Under the pieces are notes generated by a model. The model worked only from the letters and a program-made list of their open reading frames with translations, had not been told where the DNA came from and ran no database searches. This document shows, piece after piece, positions 41,198 to 51,503 of a stretch of 64,000 nucleotides of DNA. Within the stretch, counting starts at the first letter, position 1. The number at the start of each line of letters is the position of its first letter. Made by a program: the position numbers and the translations under genes. The DNA comes from Martinezella lusitana (GTDB lineage: Bacteria > Pseudomonadota > Alphaproteobacteria > Rhizobiales > Rhizobiaceae). The stretch spans positions 1 through 64,000 of the forward strand of contig NZ_JAFEVL010000036.1 of the NCBI RefSeq assembly GCF_016901135.1. Reading direction: 5' to 3'.

Positions 41198-41646
41198 AGC
41201 AGAGTGTTGCAATGCCGCTGAACGTGCAAGCTTGTCTTCTGCCGTTTACTAGAACCGGCCAAAGCCTCACTTAAAGGCGCATTTCCTTTGAGAGATTGAG
41301 ATGAAGACTGTGCATAAATTCCTCCTTGGTAGGTTATTTCTAGAAGCAGCAATGGTGACCGATAGTCTGTTGCTGATGAAAAAACGGCCATTCCCGTTAT
41401 GCAGAGGGCGCGCAATCCTTCGCGTCGAAAAAACGCAAGTTCAGATCGATGACACTAGCGGCGTGATCGATACGCGGATCAAGCAAGTTCGGGCCATTAC
41501 CCAGCTCGAAATGTTCTTGTGCCTAGGACGAAAGGTCTTAAGCCGGCAATTGTTTATTTCGCGGGCGGTGGCTTCCTATCAGCGGATCACGCCGCCAAGC
41601 GTACCGAGGTTCCCAAGCGAATGTGGCGATCAACGCAGGTCATTTC
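41198..41646. other. Intergenic region between two LysR genes
   Basis: About 450 bases. A plus-strand frame from 41301 lacks protein-like composition and a ribosome site. I see no gene here and no clear terminator. Confidence 0.4.
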
Positions 41647-42555
41647 TTATTCAGCAAATCCTCCAGATACCTGAGACAAGAGCCAGCTCTGGAATTGCTC
41701 CACGGTAGGAAGGCTTTGCTTCTCTTCAGGGCGGACGATGTAGTAAGCGTTCTCGGTCGTCATCGTTTTCGACGTCAGCGGCTTAAGCGCGCTGGAACTG
41801 AGCTCGTCTTCGATCAGGTAAGTCGGCAATAGTGCGGCACCCAGACCAGCTACCGCTGCGGCGATCATCATCGAAAATTGATCGAAACGTGCTCCATGAT
41901 AAGCATTTTCAACTCCTTGCCCGGTAAGCTCGAACCACTGGGACCAGAGCTTTGGACGTGTGGTCAGGTGCAAGAGCGGCAAATCGGTCATCGCTTCGAC
42001 GTCATCGATCGCGACATCTCGCACAAGCCGAGGGCTTGCAATGGGCATAACCTTCTCGCTGCAGAGGAATGTTGGTGTGCCCCCTGCCCAAACTGGCTGC
42101 CCGTAGTGAATAGCAAGATCGAAGCTGTCTTCCATGAAGCTGAACGGCCTGGAGCGAGACTCTACAGTGATCGCCACATCGGGATGAGCGGATAGAAAGT
42201 CCCCCAGGCGGGGTACCAGCCATCGAGCGCCAAATGTCGGTAAAGTCGCGATCTTCAGTCGCGCACGTGTTCTACCCACAGCCGCGGCATCGATCATCAG
42301 CCTCTCGGATCTGGATAGCAGATCTTTGACGTCAGGAAGGAACTGTCGCCCGGCATCGGAAAGTACGACTCGCTGGCGGATACGCTCGAACAATTTCAGC
42401 CCGGTCTGCGCCTCAAGATCCGCAATCTGTCGACTCACGGCACTTTGCGTGAGGTTCAATTCTTCCGCGGCGCGCGAGAAATTGGCGTGACGCGCCGCGC
42501 ACTCGAATGCCTGAAGAGTGACAATATCAGGAACAAGGCTTCGGCGCATATCCAT
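41647..42555 (-). CDS. LysR family regulator (GcvA-like) of the aminoadipate operon
   Basis: A 302-residue LysR protein with helix-turn-helix LQAFECAARHANFSRAAEEL NLTQSAVSRQIADLEAQTGL, then LFERIRQRVVLSDAGRQFLP. The effector domain is of the GcvA type (FGARWLVPRLGDFLSAHPDV, FDLAIHYGQPVWAGG). It is divergent from the HglS gene with about 106 bases between, which contain CAAGTTAGGTGAAGTTG, a possible LysR half-site pair. It probably controls the four-gene operon that follows. Confidence 0.9.
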   Translation of the reverse strand: MDMRRSLVPDIVTLQAFECAARHANFSRAAEELNLTQSAVSRQIADLEAQTGLKLFERIRQRVVLSDAGRQFLPDVKDLLSRSERLMIDAAAVGRTRARLKIATLPTFGARWLVPRLGDFLSAHPDVAITVESRSRPFSFMEDSFDLAIHYGQPVWAGGTPTFLCSEKVMPIASPRLVRDVAIDDVEAMTDLPLLHLTTRPKLWSQWFELTGQGVENAYHGARFDQFSMMIAAAVAGLGAALLPTYLIEDELSSSALKPLTSKTMTTENAYYIVRPEEKQSLPTVEQFQSWLLSQVSGGFAE

Positions 42556-42661
42556 TCCGTTCTCGCATCAAGTTAGGTGAAGTTGTCACAATACAGTACC
42601 TTAGGCCAAGCGTATATTGCCTTTCCAGCATCAAGTCGCAAACTTTTCAAAGGCGAGCATC

Positions 42662-44053
42662 ATGACCGACCATGTCACCTCAAGCGATATCAGATCCGCT
42701 TTTTCCACCGCGATGTCCGCGATGTACCGAGCCGAGGTGCCCGCTTATGGAACGCTGATGGATCTCGTTGCCCGTGTAAATGACGAGGCACTTTCCGCGA
42801 ACAAGGCACTAGCGGAAAGATTGCAAGCGACGGACAACCTTCATCGCATTTCAGAGGAACGCCACGGGGCTATCCGGCTCGGGAAAGCCGAGGAACTCGC
42901 CATGATGAGCCGGGTCTTTGCAGTCATGGGCATGTATCCGGTGGGCTACTACGACCTATCTACGGCAGGTGTTCCCGTCCACTCAACAGCATTTCGGCCA
43001 GTTGGCGAAGCTGCCCTAAAGAAAAACCCATTCCGAGTATTCACCTCGCTGTTGCGTCTCGACCTCGTCGCCGACGAAGCACTTCGCGAAGAGGCAAGGA
43101 AAATCCTGGCGCAGCGCCAAATCTTCACCGATGGCGCCGTGGCGCTAACCGAAAAAGCAGAGCTTGAGGGTGGGTTGAATCCTGCCGATGCGGACCGGTT
43201 TGTGTTGGAGGTGCTGGAGACATTCCGTTGGCACGACAATGCCATCGTTGATGTGAACATGTATCACCGGTTGCATGACGCGCACCGGCTTATCGCCGAC
43301 GTCGTTTCCTTCCGGGGCCCACATATCAACCATCTAACCCCTCGCACTCTCGACATCGACAAGGTGCAGGCGCTCATGCCTGAATATGGCATTGCTCCGA
43401 AAGCTGTTGTGGAAGGCCCACCGACCCGCCTCTGCCCTGTCCTGCTTCGCCAGACATCCTTCAAGGCGATGGAAGAAGCCGTTGCGTTCAAGGACGGTCA
43501 GGGCGGATGGCGTACGGGCTCCCACACTGCCCGCTTCGGCGAGATCGAACAACGCGGCATAGCACTCACGCCGAAGGGGCGCGCCCTTTACGACAAGCTC
43601 CTCGACGAGTCCCGCAAGGTTGTCCGCCCAGCAGCCGACGGCTCGAATGCTCAAGCGTATGAAGCCGCTCTATCCCGGACGTTTGCGGCGTTCCCCGATG
43701 ACTGGGCGGCCATCAGGAAGGAAGGCCTCGGTTACTTCAGCTATTCGCTGACCGAGAACGCCCTGAGATCGGCCACGACCACCACGGATATCGACGATCT
43801 GATCGCACAAGGGGCTATCCAGTTCGATCCGATTGTATACGAGGACTTCCTTCCTGTCAGCGCCGCCGGCATCTTTCAGTCCAACTTGGGCGACGGCGCC
43901 CAGCAGGAATTCGTCGCAAGCCCCAACCAGCAGCGCTTCGAGGCGGATCTCGGAGCGAAAGTGCTGAACGAGTTCGACCATTATGCAGGCATTGAAAAAG
44001 CCTCCCTGGACGAGTGCTTGGCAAAGCTATCGCATAGACCGGCGGCACAGTGA
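42662..44053 (+). CDS. hglS: 2-oxoadipate dioxygenase/decarboxylase (HglS, DUF1338/YdcJ family)
   Basis: A 463-residue member of the VOC-like DUF1338 family, which converts 2-oxoadipate to D-2-hydroxyglutarate with Fe(II) and oxygen. Likely metal ligands are His68 (ERHGAIRLG), His224 (GPHINHLTPR) and Glu294 (RFGEIEQRG), spaced as in the characterised Pseudomonas enzyme. Start 42662 (MTDHVTSS) has AAGGCGAG upstream; the frame extends to 42617 without support. First gene of an operon whose other members make 2-oxoadipate and use D-2-hydroxyglutarate, which firmly supports the function. Confidence 0.92.
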   Translation: MTDHVTSSDIRSAFSTAMSAMYRAEVPAYGTLMDLVARVNDEALSANKALAERLQATDNLHRISEERHGAIRLGKAEELAMMSRVFAVMGMYPVGYYDLSTAGVPVHSTAFRPVGEAALKKNPFRVFTSLLRLDLVADEALREEARKILAQRQIFTDGAVALTEKAELEGGLNPADADRFVLEVLETFRWHDNAIVDVNMYHRLHDAHRLIADVVSFRGPHINHLTPRTLDIDKVQALMPEYGIAPKAVVEGPPTRLCPVLLRQTSFKAMEEAVAFKDGQGGWRTGSHTARFGEIEQRGIALTPKGRALYDKLLDESRKVVRPAADGSNAQAYEAALSRTFAAFPDDWAAIRKEGLGYFSYSLTENALRSATTTTDIDDLIAQGAIQFDPIVYEDFLPVSAAGIFQSNLGDGAQQEFVASPNQQRFEADLGAKVLNEFDHYAGIEKASLDECLAKLSHRPAAQ

Positions 44054-44096
44054 ACACCGACAAGAAAAAGATGACATAGAACTGGAGTATCAAAAG

Positions 44097-45629
44097 ATGA
44101 ACGTTTCCGTGAAGTCGTCGTCCGTACGGGACGAAGCCGTTGCCATCCTCAACCGTCTTGGGGTCGATAAATCCTCCTACACCGACGGTGAAATGGATTC
44201 CTTCTCGCCGGTGACAGGCGAGAGGATCGGCAAGTTGAAGACCGTCGATGCAAAGGCGACAGCCGACGCCATCGAACGCGCTCATGCAGCATTTCTAACA
44301 TGGCGACAGGTCCCAGCTCCCAAGCGCGGCGAACTCGTACGTCTCCTGGGCGAGGAACTTCGCTCGGCTAAAGCAGATCTGGGCCGCCTGGTCTCCATTG
44401 AGGCGGGCAAGATACCTTCGGAAGGACTTGGCGAAGTCCAAGAGATGATCGACATCTGCGACTATGCAGTCGGTCTCTCACGCCAGCTCTACGGGCTCAC
44501 GATCGCGACCGAACGCCCCGGTCATCGCATGATGGAGACATGGCATCCTCTCGGCATCGTCGGCGTCATTTCCGCCTTCAATTTCCCCGTCGCTGTTTGG
44601 GCTTGGAACACAGCACTCGCGCTGGTCTGCGGCAACAGTGTCGTATGGAAGCCATCGGAAAAAACACCTCTGACAGCGTTGGCATCACAGGCCATTCTTG
44701 AGCGCGCACTGTCGCGCTTCGGCGACGCCCCGGAAGCTCTGTCGCAGGTAATCGTCGGCGGCCGGGATATCGGAGAGACGTTGGTCGACCATCCCAAGGT
44801 TGCGCTGGTTTCTGCAACGGGTTCGACCCGCATGGGCCGTGACGTCGGACCTCGGCTGGCCAAGCGTTTCGCCCGATCGATCCTTGAGCTGGGCGGCAAC
44901 AACGGTGGCATCGTATGCCCATCTGCTGATCTTGACATGGCACTTCGTGCAATCGCATTTGGCGCAATGGGTACCGCCGGCCAACGCTGTACCACGCTGC
45001 GTCGCCTCTTCGTTCATGATAGCGTGTACGACCAGCTGGTGCCACGGTTGAAGAAAGCATATGGCAGCGTTTCGGTAGGGAACCCGCTAGAGAGTTCCGC
45101 GTTGGTTGGCCCTCTCGTCGACAAGGCAGCATTTGATGGAATGCAAAAGGCACTGAGCGACGCTCGAGATCATGGCGGTCAGGTCCATGGCGGCGAGCGC
45201 GTCGATCTGGGTCTCGCAGATGCCTACTACGTCAAGCCGGCGCTCGTTGAAATGCCAAAGCACGAAGGCCCAGTGCTCGAGGAGACATTCGCGCCAATTC
45301 TTTATGTGATCAAGTACACGGATTTCGACGCCGTGCTCGCCGAGCATAATGCAGTCGGCGCCGGCCTGTCGTCGTCGATCTTTACTCTGGACATGCGCGA
45401 GGCGGAGCGCTTCGTCTCCGTAGACGGCTCCGACTGCGGTATTGCCAACGTCAACATCGGCACCTCGGGCGCCGAGATCGGGGGGGCATTCGGCGGCGAG
45501 AAAGAAACTGGCGGCGGCCGCGAATCCGGCTCCGACGCTTGGCGTGGGTACATGCGCCGTGCAACCAACACCATCAACTATTCGAAGGCGCTGCCACTGG
45601 CACAGGGCGTCTCCTTCGACATCGAGTGA
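44097..45629 (+). CDS. amaB: L-aminoadipate-semialdehyde dehydrogenase (ALDH7 family)
   Basis: A 510-residue aldehyde dehydrogenase of the ALDH7/antiquitin type: WHPLGIVGVISAFNFPVAVW and AWNTALALVCGNSVVWKPSE (cofactor Lys), FARSILELGGNNG (catalytic-base Glu), GTAGQRCTTLRRLFVH (nucleophile Cys) and FGGEKETGGGRESGSDAWRG near the C-terminus. It oxidises 2-aminoadipate 6-semialdehyde, formed from lysine or pipecolate, to 2-aminoadipate. Start ATG 44097 (MNVSVKSS) was chosen for GGAG upstream; the frame overlaps hglS if extended. Cytoplasmic, second gene of the operon. Confidence 0.9.
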   Translation: MNVSVKSSSVRDEAVAILNRLGVDKSSYTDGEMDSFSPVTGERIGKLKTVDAKATADAIERAHAAFLTWRQVPAPKRGELVRLLGEELRSAKADLGRLVSIEAGKIPSEGLGEVQEMIDICDYAVGLSRQLYGLTIATERPGHRMMETWHPLGIVGVISAFNFPVAVWAWNTALALVCGNSVVWKPSEKTPLTALASQAILERALSRFGDAPEALSQVIVGGRDIGETLVDHPKVALVSATGSTRMGRDVGPRLAKRFARSILELGGNNGGIVCPSADLDMALRAIAFGAMGTAGQRCTTLRRLFVHDSVYDQLVPRLKKAYGSVSVGNPLESSALVGPLVDKAAFDGMQKALSDARDHGGQVHGGERVDLGLADAYYVKPALVEMPKHEGPVLEETFAPILYVIKYTDFDAVLAEHNAVGAGLSSSIFTLDMREAERFVSVDGSDCGIANVNIGTSGAEIGGAFGGEKETGGGRESGSDAWRGYMRRATNTINYSKALPLAQGVSFDIE

Positions 45630-45637
45630 GTCGAGCA

Positions 45638-46870
45638 ATGACCGTTAACCCGAAAATTGAGGAGGCTGGGTTCCGCCCAGCCTCGCGCATTGGAGCGGTA
45701 GGGGTGTCGAAGATCTTGCAGATCGGCGCGAAGGCAGCGGCGATGAAACGCGAAGGCCTTCCGATTATCATTCTTGGCGCAGGCGAACCCGACTTCGACA
45801 CACCGGACAACGTCAAAGATGCCGCTAAAGCTGCCATCGATGCAGGCGATACAAAATACACGGCGCTGGATGGCACGCCGGCGTTGAAAAAAGCGGTCGT
45901 GGAGAAATTCCGCCGAGAGAATGGAGTTGATTACGAAATCGACGAAGTGACTGTCGCCACCGGCGCAAAGCAGATCCTCTTCAATGCCTTTATGGCTAGC
46001 CTCGACCACGGCGACCAGGTCATCATTCCCACCCCCTACTGGACATCGTATTCCGACATCGTCGAAATCTGCGGTGGCGTGTCGGTACTTGTTTCATGCG
46101 ACGCCGAGGCCGGCTTCCGATTACAAGCCGAGCAGCTCGAGCAAGCGATTACGCCGAAGACCCGCTGGGTTCTTCTTAATTCCCCTTCCAATCCTTCCGG
46201 GGCGGCATACGCGTTGCAAGACTATAGGCCACTGCTGGATGTCCTACTTCGGCACCCGCATGTCTGGCTAATGGTCGACGACATGTACGAACACATCGTG
46301 TACGACGACTTCAAGTTCGTGACACCAGTTGCGCTGGAGCCCGCATTGAAGCAGCGCACTCTGACGATCAATGGCGTTTCAAAAGCGTATGCCATGACCG
46401 GATGGCGCATCGGTTACGCGGGAGGGCCAAAAGCGCTGATAAAGGCAATGGCTGTGATTCAGAGCCAGGCAACGTCCTGCCCGAGCTCCATAAGCCAAGC
46501 AGCCGCGTTGGAAGCTCTAAACGGTCCTCAAGAATTGCTAAAAGAACGACGGGAGAGCTTTCAGAAAAGGCGTGATTTTGTCGTAAGCCGACTGAACGAG
46601 ATCGATGGCCTTAGTTGCCGCACACCCAAAGGCGCCTTCTACACATTTGCGAGTTGCGCGGGTGTTCTCGGCAAGAAGACGCCGAAAGGAAATACGATAA
46701 ATACGGACGCAGACTTCACCGACTACCTCCTGCAGGAGGCACATGTCGCCGTCGTTCCAGGCTCGGCATTCGGCCTATCCCCGTTCTTCCGGATATCCTA
46801 TGCAACGTCGGAAGCTGAATTGATGGAAGCGCTAGATCGGATTTCGCGAGCCTGCGCCGAACTGCGGTGA
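45638..46870 (+). CDS. Class I aminotransferase, probable 2-aminoadipate aminotransferase
   Basis: A 410-residue PLP enzyme of the aspartate-aminotransferase Ib type: LGAGEPDFDTPDNVKDAAKA, YTALDGTPALKKAVVEKFRR, LNSPSNPSGAAY, MVDDMYEHIVYDDFKF and the PLP lysine in NGVSKAYAMTGWRIGY. By sequence alone it would be called aspartate aminotransferase. Its place between aminoadipate-semialdehyde dehydrogenase and HglS/D-2-hydroxyglutarate dehydrogenase makes 2-aminoadipate to 2-oxoadipate the likely reaction. ATG 45638 is 9 bases after the upstream stop; the longer frame is not supported. Confidence 0.85.
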   Translation: MTVNPKIEEAGFRPASRIGAVGVSKILQIGAKAAAMKREGLPIIILGAGEPDFDTPDNVKDAAKAAIDAGDTKYTALDGTPALKKAVVEKFRRENGVDYEIDEVTVATGAKQILFNAFMASLDHGDQVIIPTPYWTSYSDIVEICGGVSVLVSCDAEAGFRLQAEQLEQAITPKTRWVLLNSPSNPSGAAYALQDYRPLLDVLLRHPHVWLMVDDMYEHIVYDDFKFVTPVALEPALKQRTLTINGVSKAYAMTGWRIGYAGGPKALIKAMAVIQSQATSCPSSISQAAALEALNGPQELLKERRESFQKRRDFVVSRLNEIDGLSCRTPKGAFYTFASCAGVLGKKTPKGNTINTDADFTDYLLQEAHVAVVPGSAFGLSPFFRISYATSEAELMEALDRISRACAELR

Positions 46871-46907
46871 TCTTGCTCGATTTCGGCGGCTGGAGTGACC
46901 TAGACAA

Positions 46908-49900
46908 ATGATACCTTACCTCCGGCCGCCACTGTCACTTGCAATCGAAACCGGCTTCTTCGAACGCCTCGTTGAAGCCGGTTTTGTTGGAGACATTGAA
47001 ACCGGCGCAGACTCGCGCACCGTATTCGCGACAGACAACTCGATCTACCAGGTCGAGCCAAGCGCGGTGCTTTTCCCATCGAATACAGATGACCTCAAGA
47101 TCATAGCGGCGATCCTTTCCGAGGAGCCTTTCCAAGGAATCGTCGTGGCTCCTAGAGGCGGCGGCACAGGCACCAACGGTCAGTCCCTGACCTCGGGGAT
47201 CGTCGTCGATTGCTCCCGCCATATGAACCGAATTCTGGACATCGATCCGGTCCGTCGTACTGCTCGCGTCGAAGCCGGTGTGGTCAAAGATAAGTTGAAC
47301 CGCGCGTTGAAAAAACATGGGCTTTTCTTCGCACCCGAGCTTTCGACATCAAATCGAGCGACGATTGGCGGAATGGTTTCGACCGACGCATGCGGCCAAG
47401 GTTCATGCCTTTACGGCAAGACCTCAAATCACGTGTTGGGACTGCGCATCGTGTTTGTCGATGGCGTCGACTGGTGGTCGCGGGCGCTGGATCAAACCGC
47501 ACTCGCAGAACTAACCGCGCGGCAGGATCGGATCGGCGACGTATATCGTGCTGTCGATAGGATCACCCGCGACAAGGCTGAGCGCATTGCGGCGGTCTTT
47601 CCCACCCTTAATAGGTACATGACGGGCTACGATCTCGCGCACGTTCGTCGTGAGGACGGGCGCTTTGATCTCAACGCCATACTGTGCGGGTCCGAGGGGA
47701 CGCTGGCATTCATCGCTGAGGCGGAACTTAACCTCCTGCCACTCCCAAAACATACTTCGCTTATCAACATCCGCTACAGCGATTTCAACGCGGCTCTCGA
47801 AGATGCCAGAATGCTGACCGGGTTGAATGTCGCCTCGGTCGAGACAGTCGACGAGAAGGTTCTCGGCCTCGCCAAGAGCGATATTGTATGGCCGGCGATC
47901 GCGGAATTCTTCCCCGAAGAGGACAACGCGGCAGCAAACGGAATCAACATCGTCGAATTGCTCGCCGACGACGAAGACGACATGACGAGAAAGATTCGGG
48001 ACGTCACTGAAGAGCTCGACCACGTCGCCAATCGCGAGCGCCTTGGGTACACCCTTGCTCGCGGCCATGCCAACGTCGAAGCGATATGGACAATGCGAAA
48101 GCGAGCCGTTGGCCTCCTTGGCAACGTCGAAGGCCCCATCAGGCCGATAGCCTTCGTTGAGGATACGGCGGTCCCACCCCAAAATCTTGCAGCATACATT
48201 CGAGAATTCCGAGCGCTTCTCGACGCCGCTGGCCTGTCTTATGGCATGTTCGGTCATGTGGACGCCGGCGTGCTCCATGTTCGTCCTGCGCTTGACCTGA
48301 CACGGCCTGACCACGTGCAAATGGTAAGAGAGATCAGCGACGCCGTCGTTGCGCTGACGAGAAAATATGGGGGTGTTCTCTGGGGGGAACACGGCAAAGG
48401 CGTTCGCTCGGAATACGTGCCCGAGTTCTTCGGCGACCTTTACCCTTCTCTCCAGGAAATCAAGGGTGTCTTCGACCCCTACAATCGTATGAACCCGGGC
48501 AAGATAGCGACACCGTCGCCTTCGCAGCCACTTCTTAAGATCGACGAGGTTCCTTTGAGGGGCAAGATCGATCAAGGGATTGGTAATGACTTGCGTGCTG
48601 GATATGACAACGCCGGTTACTGCAACGGGAACGGAGCGTGCTTTGATTTCGATGAATCAAGCCCCATGTGCCCATCATTCAAGGCGACTCGAGATAGGCG
48701 TTTTTCCCCGAAGGGTCGAGCAAGCCTTATCCGTGAATGGTTGCGCATGCTTCGGGAGAAGAATGTTGATCCAAGCAGAGAAACCAACCTCACCCGAAAG
48801 CGTTTTGCCGCAGTGACGTCGCTCCCTCGGCGAACTTTCAACTCGCTGAATCCTCGCAACAAAAACGATTTTTCTCATCAAGTTCGCAAGGCGATGGACA
48901 CTTGTTTGGCGTGCAAGGCTTGCGCGGGCCAGTGTCCGGTCAAAGTGAACGTGCCAGCGTTTCGATCGAAATTTCTCGAACTGTACTACGGCCGCTATCT
49001 CCGCCCCACGAAAGATTCGCTTGTCGGCGCCATTGAGACCCTGTTGCCGTGGATGGCGCGTGCTAGACCCGTCTACAATCTGGCTGCCGGCACGCGGGTT
49101 GGACAAGCGCTGATGCGAATAGTCGGCCTTACCGCACTTCCCACTCTGCCGAGACTATCGCTTGCGAAGGAAGCACGACGTCTTGGAGTGCGGATTGCCG
49201 CGTTCGAGAACATCGCTCACCATTCTGACGACGATCGCGATAGAGTTGTGGTGTTCGTTGCCGATCCGTTTACAGCCTATTTCGAACCAGGTGTTGCGCT
49301 CGCGGCGATAAGGCTGGCTCGCAAAATGGGGTTGATCCCCTATCTCGCGAGACCGACACGCAACGGCAAGGCCCGTCACGTGCATGGCTATCTAAGGTCC
49401 TTCGACGTAGCTGCGACCAAGACCGCTCGATACCTGGAAAGGCTGGCGAATGCCGGTGGAACGCTGGTCGGCTTGGATCCCTCGATGACGCTTGCCTACC
49501 GAAGCGAGTATAAGTCCTACTGGAGTACGCCGAATGCAGCTCCTATTCTGCTTCCGCAGGAATGGCTCGCAGCAAACCTCGGTCGTCTCGCTCCGGCGGA
49601 TGTGATGCGCAGAACGGCCTTCCGCCTTCTGGTCCATTGCACCGAGCGATCCAACATTCCGGCGTCTGCCAACCAATGGAAAAATGTGTTTGATGCACTT
49701 GGTGTCGATCTTGAAACCCCGAATGTAGGGTGCTGCGGAATGGCCGGCACGTTTGGACACGAGGTACGAAACCGGCCAATTTCGGAAAAGCTGTACGCCA
49801 TGAGTTGGGCGGATGCGGTTGCCGATCATGCGGGGCGACAGGCAATGGCAACTGGCTACTCATGCAGATGCCAGACAAAGCTCATTGATTGCAAAACCAT

Positions 49901-49952
49901 CCCCCACCCGTTGGAAATCATCGAAAGCCTGGCTGCCGCCACCACGAATTGA
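46908..49952 (+). CDS. ydiJ: FAD/Fe-S D-2-hydroxyglutarate dehydrogenase (YdiJ-like)
   Basis: A 1014-residue fusion. The first half is a VAO-type FAD domain (VVAPRGGGTGTNGQSLTSGI, NRATIGGMVSTDACGQGS, FGHVDAGVLHVRP). The second half is an Fe-S oxidoreductase with the cluster motif CLACKACAGQCPVKVNVP and a CCG-type motif VGCCGMAGTFGHE. This is the architecture of E. coli YdiJ, shown to oxidise D-2-hydroxyglutarate to 2-oxoglutarate. It closes the pathway begun by the three genes upstream; electrons probably go to the quinone pool through the Fe-S part. Start ATG 46908, 37 bases after the aminotransferase stop. Confidence 0.9.
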   Translation: MIPYLRPPLSLAIETGFFERLVEAGFVGDIETGADSRTVFATDNSIYQVEPSAVLFPSNTDDLKIIAAILSEEPFQGIVVAPRGGGTGTNGQSLTSGIVVDCSRHMNRILDIDPVRRTARVEAGVVKDKLNRALKKHGLFFAPELSTSNRATIGGMVSTDACGQGSCLYGKTSNHVLGLRIVFVDGVDWWSRALDQTALAELTARQDRIGDVYRAVDRITRDKAERIAAVFPTLNRYMTGYDLAHVRREDGRFDLNAILCGSEGTLAFIAEAELNLLPLPKHTSLINIRYSDFNAALEDARMLTGLNVASVETVDEKVLGLAKSDIVWPAIAEFFPEEDNAAANGINIVELLADDEDDMTRKIRDVTEELDHVANRERLGYTLARGHANVEAIWTMRKRAVGLLGNVEGPIRPIAFVEDTAVPPQNLAAYIREFRALLDAAGLSYGMFGHVDAGVLHVRPALDLTRPDHVQMVREISDAVVALTRKYGGVLWGEHGKGVRSEYVPEFFGDLYPSLQEIKGVFDPYNRMNPGKIATPSPSQPLLKIDEVPLRGKIDQGIGNDLRAGYDNAGYCNGNGACFDFDESSPMCPSFKATRDRRFSPKGRASLIREWLRMLREKNVDPSRETNLTRKRFAAVTSLPRRTFNSLNPRNKNDFSHQVRKAMDTCLACKACAGQCPVKVNVPAFRSKFLELYYGRYLRPTKDSLVGAIETLLPWMARARPVYNLAAGTRVGQALMRIVGLTALPTLPRLSLAKEARRLGVRIAAFENIAHHSDDDRDRVVVFVADPFTAYFEPGVALAAIRLARKMGLIPYLARPTRNGKARHVHGYLRSFDVAATKTARYLERLANAGGTLVGLDPSMTLAYRSEYKSYWSTPNAAPILLPQEWLAANLGRLAPADVMRRTAFRLLVHCTERSNIPASANQWKNVFDALGVDLETPNVGCCGMAGTFGHEVRNRPISEKLYAMSWADAVADHAGRQAMATGYSCRCQTKLIDCKTIPHPLEIIESLAAATTN

Positions 49953-50645
49953 ACTCCACGCCACAGGCTCATTGGGATGATTTTTGAAAGACCGTCGGAA
50001 TGGATTGGTTGTCGACGGAAATCTGAAGGAGACGGGTAACAGGGGAATTGGTCTTTACGACCGGTAATCCCTGAACAAAGACCGCTTGTTCGCGGGGCAC
50101 TGGCTCTCCACATCGCGAATGTCCCTATCCCAAGCTTTGAAGCGCCAGCGTAAATGAGAGCCGACTTGCGTCGACGGTCCCAAGCGCAGCGTGCACCAGT
50201 CTGTCGCTTGCGGCGGGATGGGCTCCGCGTGGGTTGGGCGTCTGCAAGCATCAACACGCGGTAGCCCGGGACTGTAACTCTGGGAATTCAAAACCGTGCA
50301 GGCTGAGGTGCTTTTCCTGATCGGCAATAGGTTCAGTGGCGAGCCATTTCGACCGATTTGCACTCCTCCGAATTCGGCCCTACGCACCGCAAGCTGGCAG
50401 CCGAACTCTCAATCGCAATAGGCTGTGACAGCTTGGCTGCGCATGTCTCTTGCCAGAAGAACGCTGATAACCCTGCTCCCGACATCATAACTTCAAGTTA
50501 TCTTACTTGGTATTTTTTTCCGACTCCCCCCCGATTCGCGTAGTGCTAATGTCTCACGACTAAATAAGGGAACCGAGCCGCCAAGCGGCCACTCAAAACA
50601 AGCTCCGCATAGTCATACTTCAGCTCCCGGCAGGACTATGACATC
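49953..50645. other. Promoter region of the ABC transporter operon
   Basis: About 690 bases without a supported gene. It contains the LysR-type box at 50487-50501 and a further inverted pair CATAGTC (50608-50614) and GACTATG (50634-50640) just before the first transporter gene. Confidence 0.5.
50487..50501. promoter_or_regulatory. LysR-type binding box upstream of the ABC operon
   Basis: ATAACTTCAAGTTAT is a perfect 15-bp odd palindrome and fits the T-N11-A LysR rule. Its complement matches 13 of 15 bases of the box at 56551-56565 in front of the demethylase operon, so one LysR protein, most likely the gene at 55614-56552, could bind both. Confidence 0.55.
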
Positions 50646-51503
50646 GTGAACATGGGGTCAGATATGGCTTCTGCAACGCCGCCTGTCGTAACGACATTTC
50701 CAAAAAGCACCTCAATTAGGGGGTCGATCGGATTGCAAATGAATTCGTCAGCCGACAAGCCGCTCATAGGCCTAAAGGCCATTACCAAGAGCTATGGCAC
50801 CCATCTGGTTCTCGACAAAATTGACCTTCAGGTGCGATCGGGCGAAGTACTTGCGATTATCGGCCCAAGCGGCTCCGGCAAGAGCACGCTATTGCGTTGC
50901 ATTAACTATCTTGAAACGCCCACCGCGGGCGTTATCAACATTGGCGACACGACCATTGACGCCACTCGCGCTGTTTCACGAACAGAGCTGTCCAAATTGC
51001 GCAGGCGTGTTGGAATGGTCTTCCAGTCCTTCAATCTTTTTCCACATATGTCAGTTCTGAGGAATGTCAGCCTCGCACAGGAGCGCGTGCTCGGCCGAAG
51101 CAGGAAAGACGCGGACGAACGCTCGATGCACCTTCTGTCCCGGGTTGGGTTAGCGGACAAGGCGTCGCAGTTTCCCATTCGCTGTTCCGGCGGACAGCAG
51201 CAGCGTATTGCTATCGCGCGATCGCTCGCGCTCGATCCCGAAGTCATGTTGTTTGACGAGCCGACTAGCGCTCTCGACCCGGAGCTCGGGCTCGAAGTTC
51301 TTGCAGTCATGCGGGAATTGGCAGACAGCGGGATGACGATGATCGTCGTCACACATGAGATGGGTTTCGCGGAGAATGTGTCCGATACCGTCATGATAAT
51401 GGCCGACGGCAAGATCGTCGAGAAGGGGCCGTCCGCTGACGTTATGCGCAATCCAAAGGAAGAGCGAACTCGGCGCTTCCTGCGTGCGGTGCACGACCGA
51501 TGA
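50646..51503 (+). CDS. Polar amino acid ABC transporter ATPase
   Basis: A 285-residue ATPase of the GlnQ/HisP type: Walker [14 protein letters not shown]-loop [12 protein letters not shown], signature CSGGQQQR (Cys for the usual Leu), Walker [17 protein letters not shown] and H-loop [13 protein letters not shown]. The first 40 residues before [12 protein letters not shown] are not conserved; the start could be ATG 50739 (MNSSADKP), which gives the normal family length of about 254. Followed by two permeases and a binding protein with overlapping starts. Confidence 0.9.
   Translation: MNMGSDMASATPPVVTTFPKSTSIRGSIGLQMNSSADKPLIGLKAITKSYGTHLVLDKIDLQVRSGEVLAIIGPSGSGKSTLLRCINYLETPTAGVINIGDTTIDATRAVSRTELSKLRRRVGMVFQSFNLFPHMSVLRNVSLAQERVLGRSRKDADERSMHLLSRVGLADKASQFPIRCSGGQQQRIAIARSLALDPEVMLFDEPTSALDPELGLEVLAVMRELADSGMTMIVVTHEMGFAENVSDTVMIMADGKIVEKGPSADVMRNPKEERTRRFLRAVHDR

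Noticed and set aside
41301..41708. Plus-strand frame between the two LysR genes
   Set aside because: Unusual composition, no ribosome site, and it runs into the 3' end of the convergent LysR gene.
47511..48575. Long minus-strand frame inside the D-2-hydroxyglutarate dehydrogenase gene
   Set aside because: It is antisense to the FAD domain with all family motifs on the plus strand.
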